DNA of 64,000 bases from Excoecaria cochinchinensis (lineage: Eukaryota; Streptophyta; Magnoliopsida; Malpighiales; Euphorbiaceae): positions 33,495,001 to 33,559,000 of the forward strand of contig CANTUQ010000004.1 in NCBI GenBank assembly GCA_947683425.1, in the 5' to 3' direction. The notes under the pieces are model-generated. The model was not told the origin of the DNA. It made no database searches and saw nothing but the letters and a program-made list of their open reading frames with translations. Each line of letters starts with the position of its first letter. Position 1 is the stretch's first letter. Shown one piece after another: positions 11,480-23,980 of this stretch. Made by a program: the position numbers and the translations under genes.

Positions 11480-11825
11480 CTGTCGCGCTCGCGACAGAGA
11501 CAAAAGTCTCTTTGCTGTGCGCGCGCGACGGACTTCGCGATCGCGGGAAGGAGAGAAAGGCCCGGCGCTGTCGCGCTCGCGACAGTGTCGCGGTCGTGAC
11601 AGAGGACAAGCATTGCTATCGCGGGGTCGCGGCAAGTCGCGTGCTCGCGATAGCACAGGCCAACAATGTGCTCTGTCGCGATCGCGACGGTTGTCGCGCT
11701 CGCGACAGAGAGCACACAAGCTATTACTATCGCGGGCTCGCGACAGCGTCGCGTGCTCGCGATGGCACAGCATCAGGATCACCAGTCTCTGTCGCGCTCG
11801 CGACAGTGTCGCGATCGCGACAGAG
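11480..11825 (-). repeat. TCGCGA inverted-repeat cluster in LTR F1
   Basis: A run of about 40-bp GC-rich inverted repeats separated by less regular sequence. The clearest units are 11671-11710 (arms CTCTGTCGCGATCGCGAC and its near-perfect complement, four-base loop), 11787-11825, and 11615-11654, where the arm ends are GCTATCGCG/CGCGATAGC instead of CTGTCGCG/CGCGACAG. A further pair is at 12343-12381. Open frames across it are arginine/alanine-rich artefacts. Confidence 0.85.
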
Positions 11826-13672
11826 TCATGATTCCAAAAATCTGCAGAATTTGGCAAGATTTTTCCTTCCTCAAACTCACCCACAAACACACGAAACACA
11901 TCCAAAAGTCTCTTACCTCATCTCCAGCCAGTCACACATTATTGATAACATAATCCAACATTCGTATCAAGTATTTCAATCAAACACGCCATTAACAATA
12001 TCCATATACTCAATCTATAATAATAACATTATTCGTCAATCATCTCAATCGCACTCACATTAATTGCATTCGTACATATGGTACGTCATTCTAAGGTTAC
12101 TCATGAGACCATCACAATATAGCACTCATCAATAAACAAACCTTCATGGAGTTATATCTATTCTTAATTACTAGTTAAATCACCAATCTTAATCATATTC
12201 ATAGGTTTTTCCCAACAATCATTACTTATATAGTCAATTAATTACCCTAAACATACATAATTACTAATGGGAAAGATACGGGATTGATCCGGGTCAATCC
12301 TAGACTCAAAAATATAGAATACAAGGCTCAAAACATACTTTTCTGTCGCGAGGTCGCGACCCTTGTCGCGCTCGCGACAGAGGCTCGCTTCAGCTCCCCT
12401 AACATACTGTTTCCTACCACCAGTTCGTATCATATAAACCGACCTCTAAACCTCCTTTTTAGGAAAAGTGGTCTTCTTAACAAATGTTCTCCTACGTCTT
12501 AGCTTTCAAATGAAACAATTTTCACATCAATTCGATGTCTACAACTCCAGATATAGACTCCACAACCCATACTGGTCAAACAACCCGACCCAACAGGGAC
12601 ACTACATTTGTAATCAAATTTTCGATGTCTTAGAGCGAGAATTTGTCCAAGGCTATTTCTGAAACATTTAAAGTAATGTCATTCATGGTTCTAATGGTTC
12701 AAGAATCGCATGATTTGGAGTTCTAAAACTCCCAAAACAGTGTAATAACCGAAGAAAGGTCCAGTGTATTCTAAACCAGTTTTTCTCCTAAAAACCTATT
12801 CACATGCACCAATAAGTCATTTGAGTCAACACTCACTACCATCATCACAATTCATCACAACACACTCAAGAAGCTTATATCATACATGAATATATGAAAA
12901 TTCATATACAGATAAAAGAAAGTTCCCAAACCTTGATTTGCGATTCAAAACCTCAATCTTCAAGAACCCACTCAATCAAGCTTTAGCTCCTCTTCAAATC
13001 ATCCAAAACTCATACAATCAAATCCAATAATTACTAAACCAAAACTCTAACTTACTCAAATCGAAAGCAAATTAGAAGAAAAAGAAATTCAAAGTACAAT
13101 AACCAAACCTAACCACTTACCTCTTCAATCTTGTTCCCAAACTCTTCCAAAATAGATCCAACTTACACACATCCAAGAGAAAGAACACAAGAAATGGGAA
13201 AGGGAAAAGAAAAGAAAGAGAACGGGAAGGAGAGGAGGCCAAACGTGATTCTGCCCCTTTCCATCCTTAATTTCCTATTTCTCTTTCTCACTTAATGCAC
13301 ACACACCAACCATACCACTTGTCACCATCCTAAAGGTCCACTTGTCATAATCCTATTAAATCCAAGATACATCTTTGACTAATTCCAACCTTGGCACCAT
13401 ACTCACTCCACATACAAACATTTCTTAAATAAATATCTTCAAGGTACCATACTTGAGTCACACCAAATCATTTCCTAAAATCCACTTATACCCTACTTCC
13501 ATACACACTAAGCACACTCTAATATTTCCTTCACTTAACTTATTTAATTAATTTCTTTGCAAATAAATCCTTATTATCCATATTATTCATGTACAAATTA
13601 CCGAATTACCCTCACTCATTCCGATCGAGCAAGCATATTCCGACTAGGCCCCGATCGGGGTGTGACAGGCTC

Positions 13673-13869
13673 ACTTAATAAATTTTATTCTTTCAATCAA
13701 GTCCTAATTCCATACTTCACAATTTTATAATTGGCTGTACTCGTCGAAACTTTTACATTAATTCCAAACCTATCCAATTAACACACCAATACTACAACTT
13801 GCATAATTTTAGTTACCACTAATCCTCGGTATGAGCAAATCCTTCTAGGGTACTTTTCGGGTTGTTACA
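13673..13869 (-). mobile_element. chromovirus B 3' LTR, fragment 2 (LTR start)
   Basis: Continuation of 9458-9787, ending GGTTGTTACA, i.e. element-sense start TGTAACAACC. It aligns to 20817-21017. Confidence 0.88.
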
Positions 13870-14851
13870 ATTCTTTTTTCCTTAAAAAATTTCGTCCTCA
13901 AAATTCTCTTACATCGTAAAAATTCGAAGACTATACTCAAATTCACTATCATTTCTATAGATTATTTCTATATCATCATATAACACATACGTTCTACACT
14001 TATAACACATACATTCTACTCATTTCTATACACTTCATTCTTAACATACTTAGTCCTATCACTACACTCTCAAACAACTTCTTACTACACAATTTCGTAT
14101 TACCTCAAATACATCGGGCACACATGCTACTTTCTTTACTAATAACACTCGTATCTTACTCCAAAATCTTTTCACAATTACTTATGCAAGATTCCAAGAT
14201 ACTCTTTATTCCTAACTCTGTCTATTTACACTTTACACTTTCCTTAATAACCACTATGCTTTTAAACCACACGCCTCATCTTAATCTTAAACATTCAACC
14301 TGTCAGCTTTCCCTCCATCAGAAATGCATACACAAATGCCTTTCATGTACGATCAAAGGATGATGATGCAATGAGGATGTGATGGTTCATGTATGCAAGA
14401 TGATGTAGAAATACAATTAATGCTATAATAATGTACTTTTCCCATCCCCATGTTTCAATATGCTTATGTTCAAAAAATTTTTAGGAGATAGCTGATGGTC
14501 AAAATATCTATTCCCAAAAATAATCATCATTTATCGATACACTCAAGGATTTCCACAAAATCTTCTCCTTTTACGACATAGTATGAAAATGAAATCTTAA
14601 CAGAATCTTTGATAACTCATGTAACAAACACATTTCAAATTTGCACACACACATAACAATCCATAGAAGGCAGATTGTGGCCTACCAAGCCAACACTTAA
14701 CTGAACACTTTATCTAATCTGGAAATTTCCATTCCCAAAACATACCTGAAGGACAAGGTCATCTGCTTTGACCAACGCTAAACTATACAGACACAATTCA
14801 AAACACCAAGTCGACCAAAACCGACTAAACCTATGCTCTGATACCAATAAA
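13870..14851 (-). mobile_element. chromovirus B internal remnant with PPT and PBS
   Basis: Only 982 bp separate the two B LTRs. Right of 13869 the minus strand reads GAGGACGAAATTTT then an A/G-rich tract, as at the 3' end of chromovirus pol. At 14834-14846 the minus strand has TGGTATCAGAGCAT, the classic initiator-Met PBS. No gag or pol domain remains, so nearly the whole coding region was deleted. Confidence 0.8.
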
Positions 14852-15202
14852 TATAACACCCGAAACCCCTCACGTAGCATGCCGGAAGAAAAGGTAGGCA
14901 AGTGCTAAGGTGAGTGGAGGGTGCTACTAAACGAAAACACTAACAGAAAACAAAATAATAAAATTTCTTAGAACTAGACCACTAATGATATATATATATA
15001 CATCACATGCTTATATCGCTAACAAACTATTACTCACACTGAATATTATAACTCACAAAATGTTACTTAAAGAAACTTAATTACATTCCAAAATTCAATA
15101 AAAATTGCCTACTACAATTTCTATCGACTTGTTGGCCGTAGCTACAGTGGACCATACGAACCAAACTTCTATCTCCTTAACCTGCACGGAAAAACACATG
15201 TG

Positions 15203-15220
15203 CTAAGCAATAACGCTTAG
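15203..15220 (-). promoter_or_regulatory. CTAAGC hairpin in LTR B
   Basis: CTAAGC-AATAAC-GCTTAG, about 350 bp from the LTR 3' end. It has the same flanks as the F1 hairpin (TGTG before, TGGGG after). Confidence 0.7.
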
Positions 15221-16550
15221 TGGGGAGCAACAAAAAATAAACAGCCACTCACAGTGGTTATTGATACGAACACATGCATAAGTAACATATACATAAGCAT
15301 AAAGTGTACCAGCTAGAGATACTACAGATTCACATCATCAATCTCATACAAAAATATAAGCAATTTCATATAGACATCCATCTCGTACACCATAAAAAGA
15401 AAATACTTTATTATTATTTTTTTATCACAAATACATTATACGTACTCATCGCTTACTTAAATTCTTTAATTAACCTTATATTTAGTTATACTTATAGGAT
15501 ACCAATATTTATTTTACTAGCCAAAATATAGAGTCTTAGAAATTCCCATTATTACGAATATTTCCAAAATCATGCTTACAACCATATAGATACTTAAATC
15601 AAAATGTTTCATTTGTTCTAACCATTACATTGATCGAAACTAAAAACACCTCAATCCTCAGATTTGGTTCGGGCTTGAAATAAACATTCCAAGCTTCCTA
15701 CATATCCCTATGATTGGGAATCAGAACCACGTAGTTCTACAAAAAACCTTTATACACACATAATCTAGAATTAATCATAACTCATTCCCTAAATCCAATT
15801 ATCTATATTATGTTTACCAATTTTTACCCTAATTATTAATTGATATTTAATCACCGAACTAATTGAGAGCCAACAAACAATGCACATAAATTCCTCACCA
15901 ACATACTTATATTGGTTATCCAGGCTAAAGTTCTAAAGGCAGATAATACATAATATACCTGTATTCTCATATCGAACATATAAACGAATACATTCATAAA
16001 ATTCATTTACTGAATAATTGACTAAAGCAAATACACATATCAATTACTTCCATAATTCTCTACAAAGACTCCATATAGACAATCATACTCATAACTTTTA
16101 AACAACTTAATAACATGCATTATCCTCATACAAATTCTTATGCAGTTAGTATTTATTCATACACGCCTATTAGAACAAACATTATTTGCTACATCTCTTT
16201 TCATTTAACTGATATTGGATTGAGATACAAAAACACATAGGTACCCAAATATACCACACAATCTCACATAGAAGTCCATAAAGGATCCGAAAACACATAA
16301 GTGCATAAAGCACTAGCTCAAATAATATATAAGCCACAAAAGCAATATATATCCACAACACATCAAATGTTTATTCTCATACCTTTATGCAAATCATCAA
16401 AGAACTTATCAAATTATTCACATTCCTTTATTCTTTTAATTTCCTGCTAGGTCAAGGGGGTGGATAACGAGTGAACACATTGGGGTATTCGAGGGTACAA
16501 TCAAAAAGCAACATCTTTAATTTCTCATTCGAAAACATTTTGACATTAGG

Positions 16551-16594
16551 GGATCTTATACATGATCCGAACACATTGAGGATCGCGAGGATCC
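16551..16594 (-). promoter_or_regulatory. GGATC hairpins in LTR B
   Basis: GGATC...GATCC (16551-16568) and GGATC-GCGAG-GATCC (16580-16594). The second has the same loop as GGTTC-GCGAG-GAACC in F1 but one stem pair exchanged. Confidence 0.65.
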
Positions 16595-17170
16595 AAACGG
16601 GGACCTGATTAGGGTCGAAAACCAAAGGGGCTATAGCTAACAGAACTCTATAGGCATGCCTATCTATCCACAGACCGGCTCACGCAGGCTATACAATTTA
16701 AATTCATCATATAATACTTATATTATTAACAATATTCTTCTTTACGATATGCATCATTAATAGAATCACACACTCATTTATTTGCTAGCCATTCACACTT
16801 ATCATATTTATAATATTTAGAAACTAATCATATACTCATCATAATTCTGTGCGGTCATACAAACATATCAAATAACTTCATACCATTCGATATCCTTCAC
16901 ACATTTAAAATTACCAATTCGATATCCTACACACATTTAAAATTACTAACCAAGTTTACATTCTTTCATATATATACACTCATACATAGAATAACTATGG
17001 CAAATTAATTCCCATAATTCAATTATTAATCCCATGATAAAACATGTTATACTCCATATTAAAGTCATACATGTATACTACAGGTAACACCCCATAGACT
17101 TAAACACATAACTAAAAAGAGACAAAAGAAGAAGAATTCAAGAATCCAAAAATTCCAAAACAGAAAGAGG

Positions 17171-17305
17171 TTACATGGCGGTATGGTAAATCCTTACTGC
17201 CGTGTAAGACATTTCACACGGTGGTAATGAAAACCTTACCATTGTGTAGCCCGCCGAGCTAACACTCCTTCAAAAAATAGAATGCATTTACATGGCGGTA
17301 GAGAA
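17171..17305 (-). repeat. ACGGCGGTA inverted-repeat cluster in LTR B, part 1
   Basis: Units of the type TTACATGGCGGTA...TACTGCCGTGTAA. The cluster is split by solo LTR A and continues at 20007-20110. Confidence 0.75.
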
Positions 17306-18680
17306 ATCCTGACTACCGTGTAAAATGCACAGCAGAAACACCTCAAAACATAATACATTTACACGACTGTTGTAACACCTCGAAAATACCCTAGAAGTTT
17401 TGGTTAAATTTTTGTCGGATTGTATCAAGTTTAAGAGTGATTGTGTGTGAGAGAGTTCTATCGCGAGCGCGACAGAAGCCTCCAATGGACATTCAGCTTA
17501 ATTGGGATTTTGACATGTGGCATTGTAGGAGAATGACACATGGCAGCTTGAGAATGTGACAAATGGCATTGTAGGGAAGAGACACTTAGCATGGAATATT
17601 TGTTTTGAGTTAATTAATGGTAATTAGTGGCATTAATGAAGTTGGTTGGCTTTTATGGAGAGTCTTTGGGTTGGATAAGGGTTGACCAGCTACCATTTTG
17701 CTTCCTTTCCATTTTGCTTTGCTTTTAGCCTTCATTTTCCTTTCTTTTCCTTGGTTTTCTGCCATGTCCCTCTTGCTTTGCCATTTCTTTTCCTTTTTTT
17801 CTTTATTTTCTTTGCTCCTTAAGTGGATTACTTGGTATAGTTTGGAGAGTAAGAGAAGAGGTAAGTGGTTTGATTTCTATTAGTATTAGTCTTCTTCTTT
17901 TGGGTTTTGTTTTTGATTTAAAGTGAGAAAAGGGTTGATTCTTGGTCTATTTTGAATTATTTTATTGAAGCTATGGATAAAATATTGGACAAAGGCAAAA
18001 AGAAGATTGGAATCGAGTAAAGAGCATTGTTCAAGCTACCTAGAGGTTGGGATCAAGCGTGATTTCAGTTAATTTGCATGTGTTTGAGATTGAGTAATTT
18101 ATGCTTCAATAGAGATATGTTTGAGTTGTATACTTGTTTATGTGTTCATTTTGATTGTTTGCAATGTCCCTATGATATATGGTTATGATTATGAAATTTG
18201 ACCATTTGCTTGTGGGTTAATGACATTAGATGATTGACATATAGTTTTTGAGCGTAAGATGATTTTGGGGAAACTCTGTTCATTTTTCATCTGACCTCCA
18301 TGTAATTTTTTTATCATAAGTAGAGTTTTAGACCTCTTAATTAAGTGATTATTGAGCCATTAGAACCATGACTTCTATGCCTAAAAACGTCTCAGAAATG
18401 ACCTTGAGCAAATTCTTGCTCTATGACCCTGAAAATTGATCAAAACCGAAGTGTCTCTATTTGGGTCAGGTTACTAGAACTGTATAGGTTGTTTAACTCA
18501 TATCTAAAGTGATAGATGTACAATTGACCTGAAATTGTCCCCTTTGAAAGTTAACATCCTAGGGAACAATTGTTAAGAGAGCATTTTGCCTAAACATGTC
18601 TCTAACTATGAGGAAAATGTAGTACAGATTTGGACCTAAAGTCTGTTTAGAGTCAGCCTTGTGTTTTGAGGTAGAATAGG

Positions 18681-18946
18681 TTTACACGGCGGTAAGGCTT
18701 AACCATACCATCGTGTAACTAGGTTTACACGGCGGTAAGGGAAAGGCATACCGCGGTGTAACTTGCTTCTGCCCCTTTTAATTGTTGGCTTCGTTACACG
18801 GCGGTAAGGGCCTTTCCTTACCCCCGTGTGGGGCGGCTTACACGGCGGTAAGGCTTACCCATACCGCCGTGTAACTCCCTTCTGTTTTGAGATTTTGGTT
18901 TTGAAATGCTTTTGATTGTGAGGGAGTTGCATACTACCGTGTAAGT
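18681..18946 (+). repeat. ACGGCGGTA inverted-repeat cluster in LTR A
   Basis: Four units of about 38 bp (18681-18717, 18724-18760, 18794-18830, 18837-18874). Each is an inverted repeat with arms TTACACGGCGGTA and TACCGCCGTGTAA or close variants, plus a half unit to 18946. It is in the middle of the LTR, about 1.3 kb from its start. Confidence 0.85.
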
Positions 18947-19587
18947 CCTATTTTCTCCCAATTGTTTTCTTTGAATTACTTGCATGATTCTTATACTTTA
19001 ATCACTTTTGAATATACATTTGTTTAATCCTTTCGTGGTTAGACAAGTTATATGCACGTGATAAAAAGGTCTATACGTGATTTATATGTTTATGCAACAA
19101 ATTGATGATATGTATACTTGAATAAGTGATTATGGATAGTGTTATGTTCCAAAGTGTGAGTTGAGCCTGAATAGTCAGAGTGGTGGATAGATAAGCATGC
19201 TTATAAAGGGTTAGAGGCAGCTACAACAGTGACCTTAGTTTTGTCTACTTGCTGAATACATAATGTATTCAACGCAATTGAGTTAGTTCTCTAGAGTTTA
19301 TACAATACCCACAGTACCCGTATCCACTGTTATTGAGAATTCAGGCTAATGTATATTTTTGTGATGTTCAAGAGGTGAAGTAGAGAATTGTATACGTATA
19401 GGATTATAGTATGACATGTTACTGATATCGTTTGCCATATATGAATTTTTGTATATGAATGAGTTAAGGCATGATGGTATTTGCTTACAAGATTGTGTAC
19501 ACGATTATTTGTATATGACATGACTATCAATATGCCTGTATTATATTTGTGACTTCGTTCGAAGTCTTTTGCTTCTGTTTATCCCCA

Positions 19588-19605
19588 CTAAGTATTATCA
19601 CTTAG
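19588..19605 (+). promoter_or_regulatory. CTAAGT hairpin in LTR A
   Basis: CTAAGT-ATTATC-ACTTAG after CCCCA and before CACGGGTG. Compared with CTAAGC/GCTTAG in LTR B, the inner pair is exchanged on both sides. Confidence 0.7.
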
Positions 19606-20006
19606 CACGGGTGTTTATCCATGTAGGTTTACAGGATATGATTAGAGAGTTTGCATCTGCAGGTCATGGCCACTAGGAGCTTGATGAAGAACTTTTTGTA
19701 TAAGATAGAGTTTCTGATGTTTTGAGTAACATCATTATGTATATAGAAGCATAGTATCATAGTGTATATATTAACTGCTTTGTTTTTGTATCGAAAGTGA
19801 ATATGTAATAAGTATAAAACTTTTGTATTATATACAGTTTATATATATGATATAAGAGTAGTTTGTTGGGCCCAAGTTATTCTAACTATTTTTTTATTGT
19901 TATCGCTTCCGCCTTAGAGTTTAAATTGGTATATGTATGTACGTTTGTGTGGTTAGCCTGTGATGCCCAGATATTCCTTCCAGGGGGTATTAGGTGTTAC
20001 AACGGT

Positions 20007-21017
20007 ATTACAATCCCTTACCGCCGTGTAACAACTCAATGAAGCAAAACCAAAATGTAGAAATGTGATTTACACAGTGGTATGGCTGTCTTTACTGCCG
20101 TGTAAATCAACAAAAACCCAGAATTTTCAATCATTAACATACCCATACCGTGTTCAAACTCAATTCTACTAACAATTCAACAAAAATCAATTCAATTAAC
20201 TAGTTCATACTTCAATTAATCACTCTAATAAACATTTCCATCTCAAAATCTAAAGATCAAAAATAGTAATTCAACAATCCAATACAAAACAAACAAAACC
20301 CAAACCTCAACTCCTATGCTCCTAATAGCTTCCTTGGCTGCTCTTTCTTACTTCCAAACTCATCCAAGCTCTTTCTCATCCAAAAACCTCATCAATCACA
20401 CACACACAAACATACACACAAATCATTAATCTAGGTTTAAAGCTAATCCAAGGAATAGAAGAAATCAAAACTTAAAACTTACCTTTCCTATACAATCTCC
20501 TTACTCAAATCACTTGAACTAGAAAAACACATCATTTAAATCACTTGGCTAGCACTTGTGGAAGGAGGGAATAGCGTTGAGAGAAGAAGAAAAAGAAAGA
20601 GGAAGAAGTGAGGGATGGGAGCGAGGAGACCAAATTCTGCTTTCTCTCCTATTCTCTCTCTTCCTTTTATATCTCCTCATTTCCTTCTTATCTACAATGC
20701 CATGTGTCACCTTCCCAATGGTCCAATCTAGATATTTATGTCAAAACCTCCATTAAATCCCTCAACTCTCATATACTCATACATTGATATTTATAATTTA
20801 ATAATCCTTCATATTGGCCCACTTAATAAATTTTATTCTTTCAATCAAGTCCTAATTCCATACTTCACAATTTTACAATTGGCCGCACTTGCTGAAACTT
20901 TTATATTAATTCCAAACCTGTCCAATCGGCACACCAATGCTACAACTTGCATAATTTTAGTCACCACTAGTCCTTGGTATGCACAAATCCTTCTAGGGTA
21001 CTTTTTAGGTTGTTACA
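20007..21017 (-). mobile_element. chromovirus B 5' LTR, fragment 2 (LTR start)
   Basis: Resumes the B LTR after solo LTR A and ends TTAGGTTGTTACA at 21017, where chromovirus B meets Tat-2 gag sequence. The left half finishes the ACGGCGGTA cluster. From 20491 it aligns with the B 3' LTR. Confidence 0.86.
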
Positions 21018-22227
21018 GATGGTAGGCACAATACCGATCCGCTCGATGATCGGGACGTCCTTGACTTATGGTAAGTTTAGCAGGCATTGGCTGTAACTTA
21101 CCTTCCTTTGTCAACCTTTTAAGTACCCAAGAAAATGATTTGCCTACGTTGGAAAAATCCCTTTGATTTGCTTTGATAACCACCACATCTAACATGTCCA
21201 GTTCGATTTCCATTGTCGGGCCCTATTGACTTTCCTGTCCCCTGATTACCATAATTTCCTCGAGTATAATTGTCATTGCTGGCCTTTCTTGCTAGATATT
21301 CTCCTTCAGCTTCTATGGCTATGTCTTTCAGGGACTTCCAGTCCTTTAACCCCTTCATCTTTAGTGCCTCTCTCAAGTATGGGCTAGCATTCCTAATGAA
21401 CAACCTTATCTGATCAGGGGTATCGGGTTTTCTTTTCATTTCCTTGACCAGATTTCTACATCTAGCAAGGTACTCATGGAATAATTCTCCCAACTTCTGT
21501 TGAAGCATCTTGTCTTTCAAGGTGACCTTCATCCTTGTACTGTAATCATATTGCTTAAGAAATTCCTCCGTCGGCATCTCCTAATCCTCTTTGGACCTTC
21601 TATCCAGTCCATGGTACCAATTGACTGCAGGCCCTATTAAGCTCAGTTAGAAATATTCTATCTTCTACTTTCTGGTCAGAGTCGTACCCATTATCACTAA
21701 TAAGTATTGCTTCACATGTGCTGTCGGGTCTGAGATACCATCGAATTTAGGCATGTCAGGCATCTTGAAGTTCTTGGGAACTAGATCTTCACCCTCTAGC
21801 TCTTTGTCTTCAGGACTTGTGCCTATTTCTATTGTTAGCAAGCGATTCATAGCTTCGAACCTCTCCTTCATTTTTCTCCACATTGCCTCCTCCGACTTGG
21901 GCAACTTTCCCCTTCCCACGGGCTCTTCTTGTTCTTCTTCCCACATGTCATTCTTATGTCTAGGAGCTTCTTTATGCTATACATGTGCTGCCACTCTAAG
22001 CTCAACTACAGCTGGGTTTGTTGCGGCAGGGGGACCTTCTGCAATTGGATTTTGTTCACCTTGCCCCTCAATATGAGCAGCAGGTTATTGTCCAACAGTT
22101 GGCGCTAGAGTACCAGTAAGGTTGCATATCATCGTCATCATTCGAGCCTCAAACTCATTTATCCTCCTTCCCACTTCTTCAGCAATCATTGCTCGGGTTG
22201 CATCAGATTCTCCCGATGGGTTAGCAT
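21018..22227 (-). pseudogene. Tat-2 gag remnant
   Basis: Tat gag on the minus strand, probably starting at ATG 22227-22225. An acidic segment follows (SPEDKELEGEDLVP and FDGISDPTAHVKQY at about 21850-21690), then the capsid-like part (21577-21119) with STRMKVTLKD, LFHEYLARCRN and LREALKMKGLKDWKSLK. Frames change between these blocks. It stops where chromovirus B inserted. The rest of the element should lie left of the window behind B. Confidence 0.85.
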
Positions 22228-23162
22228 GCTTGTTTCTGTTGATAATTCTGAAGAAAATATTTTGCTACTGTTTGAAAGCAAATCTAAACCCTGATCTGAC
22301 ACTAGTTTTGGTAGTCCAAAGAGTGGAATCCTTCTTAGCCGATAGTCGGGACCTTTAAACCACCTGGATGAATCTATGATGGCTATAGAATACACCTTGT
22401 TAGGATGATGCATGATCAAAATGCAATGCATGGCCGTGCTGAAGCAGCATAGACAAACACATGCAAGCAAATAGATGCTTCCAACCTTGTCACTCCCACA
22501 CATGAGGTTGTGCGGTCTCTTTCCTAGGTGGGCTTTATCCAAGGGTTAATAGGGAGCCCACTGGACGCGTATAAGTGCACGGTAAAAAATTAGCAGCATA
22601 ACACCTCTTGTTTAATGCACATACATATGGGTTTTGGCCATTATGTATTTAAACACTTCAATTAAATTAAGATGGGCCCACCGGGGCATGAAAGCCTTTG
22701 ATGACAAACCATTTAATTTAGCTGATTTTTCCAATATATAATGGCCCACATAGCAAGCACGGTATTACGGTACATTTCACCTAGTGGAAGTATCTATTGC
22801 CATTATATGAGCTTTGGTCAAAGGTGATAATACTTTAAGGCTACCCAAATATGGTCCCTACCAATGGGTCTAGCTCATCACGTGCATAACGACCAATTGG
22901 GTCTCTATTTGATATACCAAAAGGTACTAGGCTTGAGTTGGTGATTATCCTTAACACTTCCCCACTTTGAGTGAACGTAGGGTCGTGCTTTGGGAATGCA
23001 CTAAGGTAAATAAGGGACCATCAGCATAAGTGTAAGGCTCTAGCATGTAGGCAATGCAATTTTTCGAAAAAAGACAGAATTTTAATTCGTAAAAACCCAA
23101 TTATATTTTTAACCAAGACATTTTCGAAGTAAAGTCTCAAAGTTCCCCAGTGGAGTCGCCAC
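22228..23162 (-). other. Tat-2 leader with PBS
   Basis: Leader between gag and the PBS (TGGCGACTCCACTGGGG in element sense, near 23143-23161). It carries a 118-codon open frame starting MDKAHLGKRPH at 22542 that runs up to and past the presumed gag start, ending at 22186. Confidence 0.75.
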
Positions 23163-23980
23163 TGTGACATGCGCCGAACCCGATTGCTTCCTGGAGGCCC
23201 ACTTTTAGGGCCCGAGAGGGTTCGCATCTTAGATCTTGGGTAACATGAGATATTTTGAAATCCCTTCCCAATAGAACACCGGGGAAGTTCATCTAATCTC
23301 ATGAAACCTATAGGCACATTTGAAGTATTTTGGAGTCGGCACCCAATTTATAAGAAATTGGAAAAGTTCGTCTAAACTCGGGGTCTAAACTAGAGAAAGA
23401 TTCGGAACTTTACTCTTATTAATGCCTTGGTTAATTATAAATGGGTTTTTGATATTAAATTTTCATCTCTCTCTCACATAAGGTGCATTAAAATTAACGC
23501 GCACATCAAGCATAAAAAAAAAAGATAAAGTAAATTACAAAATAAAAATAAAAGATAAAATTGGGACAAAAATACAATCCCCCAAAATAAAACTAAAAGA
23601 AAATAAATAAAGCTCATGCATAAAGCGGGGTATTATTTAAAAATAGGAACATTGGTTCCTTCATACACATCAAAAAAAAATTGAAGAGTTATTTTTAAGA
23701 AAATCGGGATGAGTGATCCCATTTTGAGGAAAAAATAACTCTTCTTTTTAAAAGTGATATTTTATTGGTTAAAAATTAGGACATTGGTCTCATTTTATTA
23801 GAAAAAAAATTTTAATTTATTAATAAAAATATTTTTTTGTGATTTTTTTTTTTTTTACGTTCATAAAGTAAATAAATTTATTACAAATTACATAGTAAAA
23901 TGAATAAAATTAAAATAATAAAAATGCTAAAAACATCAAACCAAAAGGTGTCTCCAAATCTCAATGGATCCCTATTTTCA

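Larger units (their letters stand above)
9788..13667 (-). mobile_element. solo LTR F1 (chromovirus, 3880 bp)
   Basis: Begins TGTAACACCCC and ends GATCGGGGTGTGACA, flanked by a perfect TSD GGCTC (9783-9787 and 13668-13672). The empty site is preserved in the B 5' LTR near 20816. Minus orientation follows from the CTAAGCG hairpin near the low-coordinate end. It belongs to the same family as F2 (33519-38039), sharing terminal sequence, TCGCGA dyad cluster and hairpins. No coding domain is visible. It could be a non-autonomous element with very long LTR-like sequence, but no PBS or PPT was seen inside. Confidence 0.85.
14852..17370 (-). mobile_element. chromovirus B 5' LTR, fragment 1
   Basis: Starts TATAACACCCG (TG mutated to TA) next to the PBS. 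It is interrupted at 17371 by solo LTR A and resumes at 20007. Net LTR length is about 3.5 kb. It contains the hairpin near 15203-15220, the GGATC hairpins at 16551-16594 and part of the ACGGCGGTA cluster. Confidence 0.85.
17371..20001 (+). mobile_element. solo LTR A (chromovirus, 2631 bp)
   Basis: Begins TGTAACACCTCG and ends TTAGGTGTTACA. It is flanked by ACTGT (17366-17370) and ACGGT (20002-20006), a TSD with one change. Removing it restores a TTACACGACGGTA motif in LTR B. The CTAAGT hairpin at 19588-19605 gives plus orientation. No coding capacity. Confidence 0.87.

Noticed and set aside
11480..11825. CRISPR-like array
   Set aside because: Units are palindromic and variable, spacing is irregular, there are no unique spacers, and the context is a plant retrotransposon LTR.
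11377..12063. Arginine-rich frames of up to 183 codons on both strands
   Set aside because: Produced by the GC-rich TCGCGA inverted repeats, where stops are rare. The same applies at 36464-37001.
14834..14846. tRNA gene fragment
   Set aside because: The tRNA-like match is the primer-binding site of chromovirus B; no cloverleaf can be formed from the surroundings.
17698..17883. Short hydrophobic frame resembling a signal or membrane protein
   Set aside because: It is a pyrimidine-rich stretch in solo LTR A, as found in related chromovirus LTRs near their middle.
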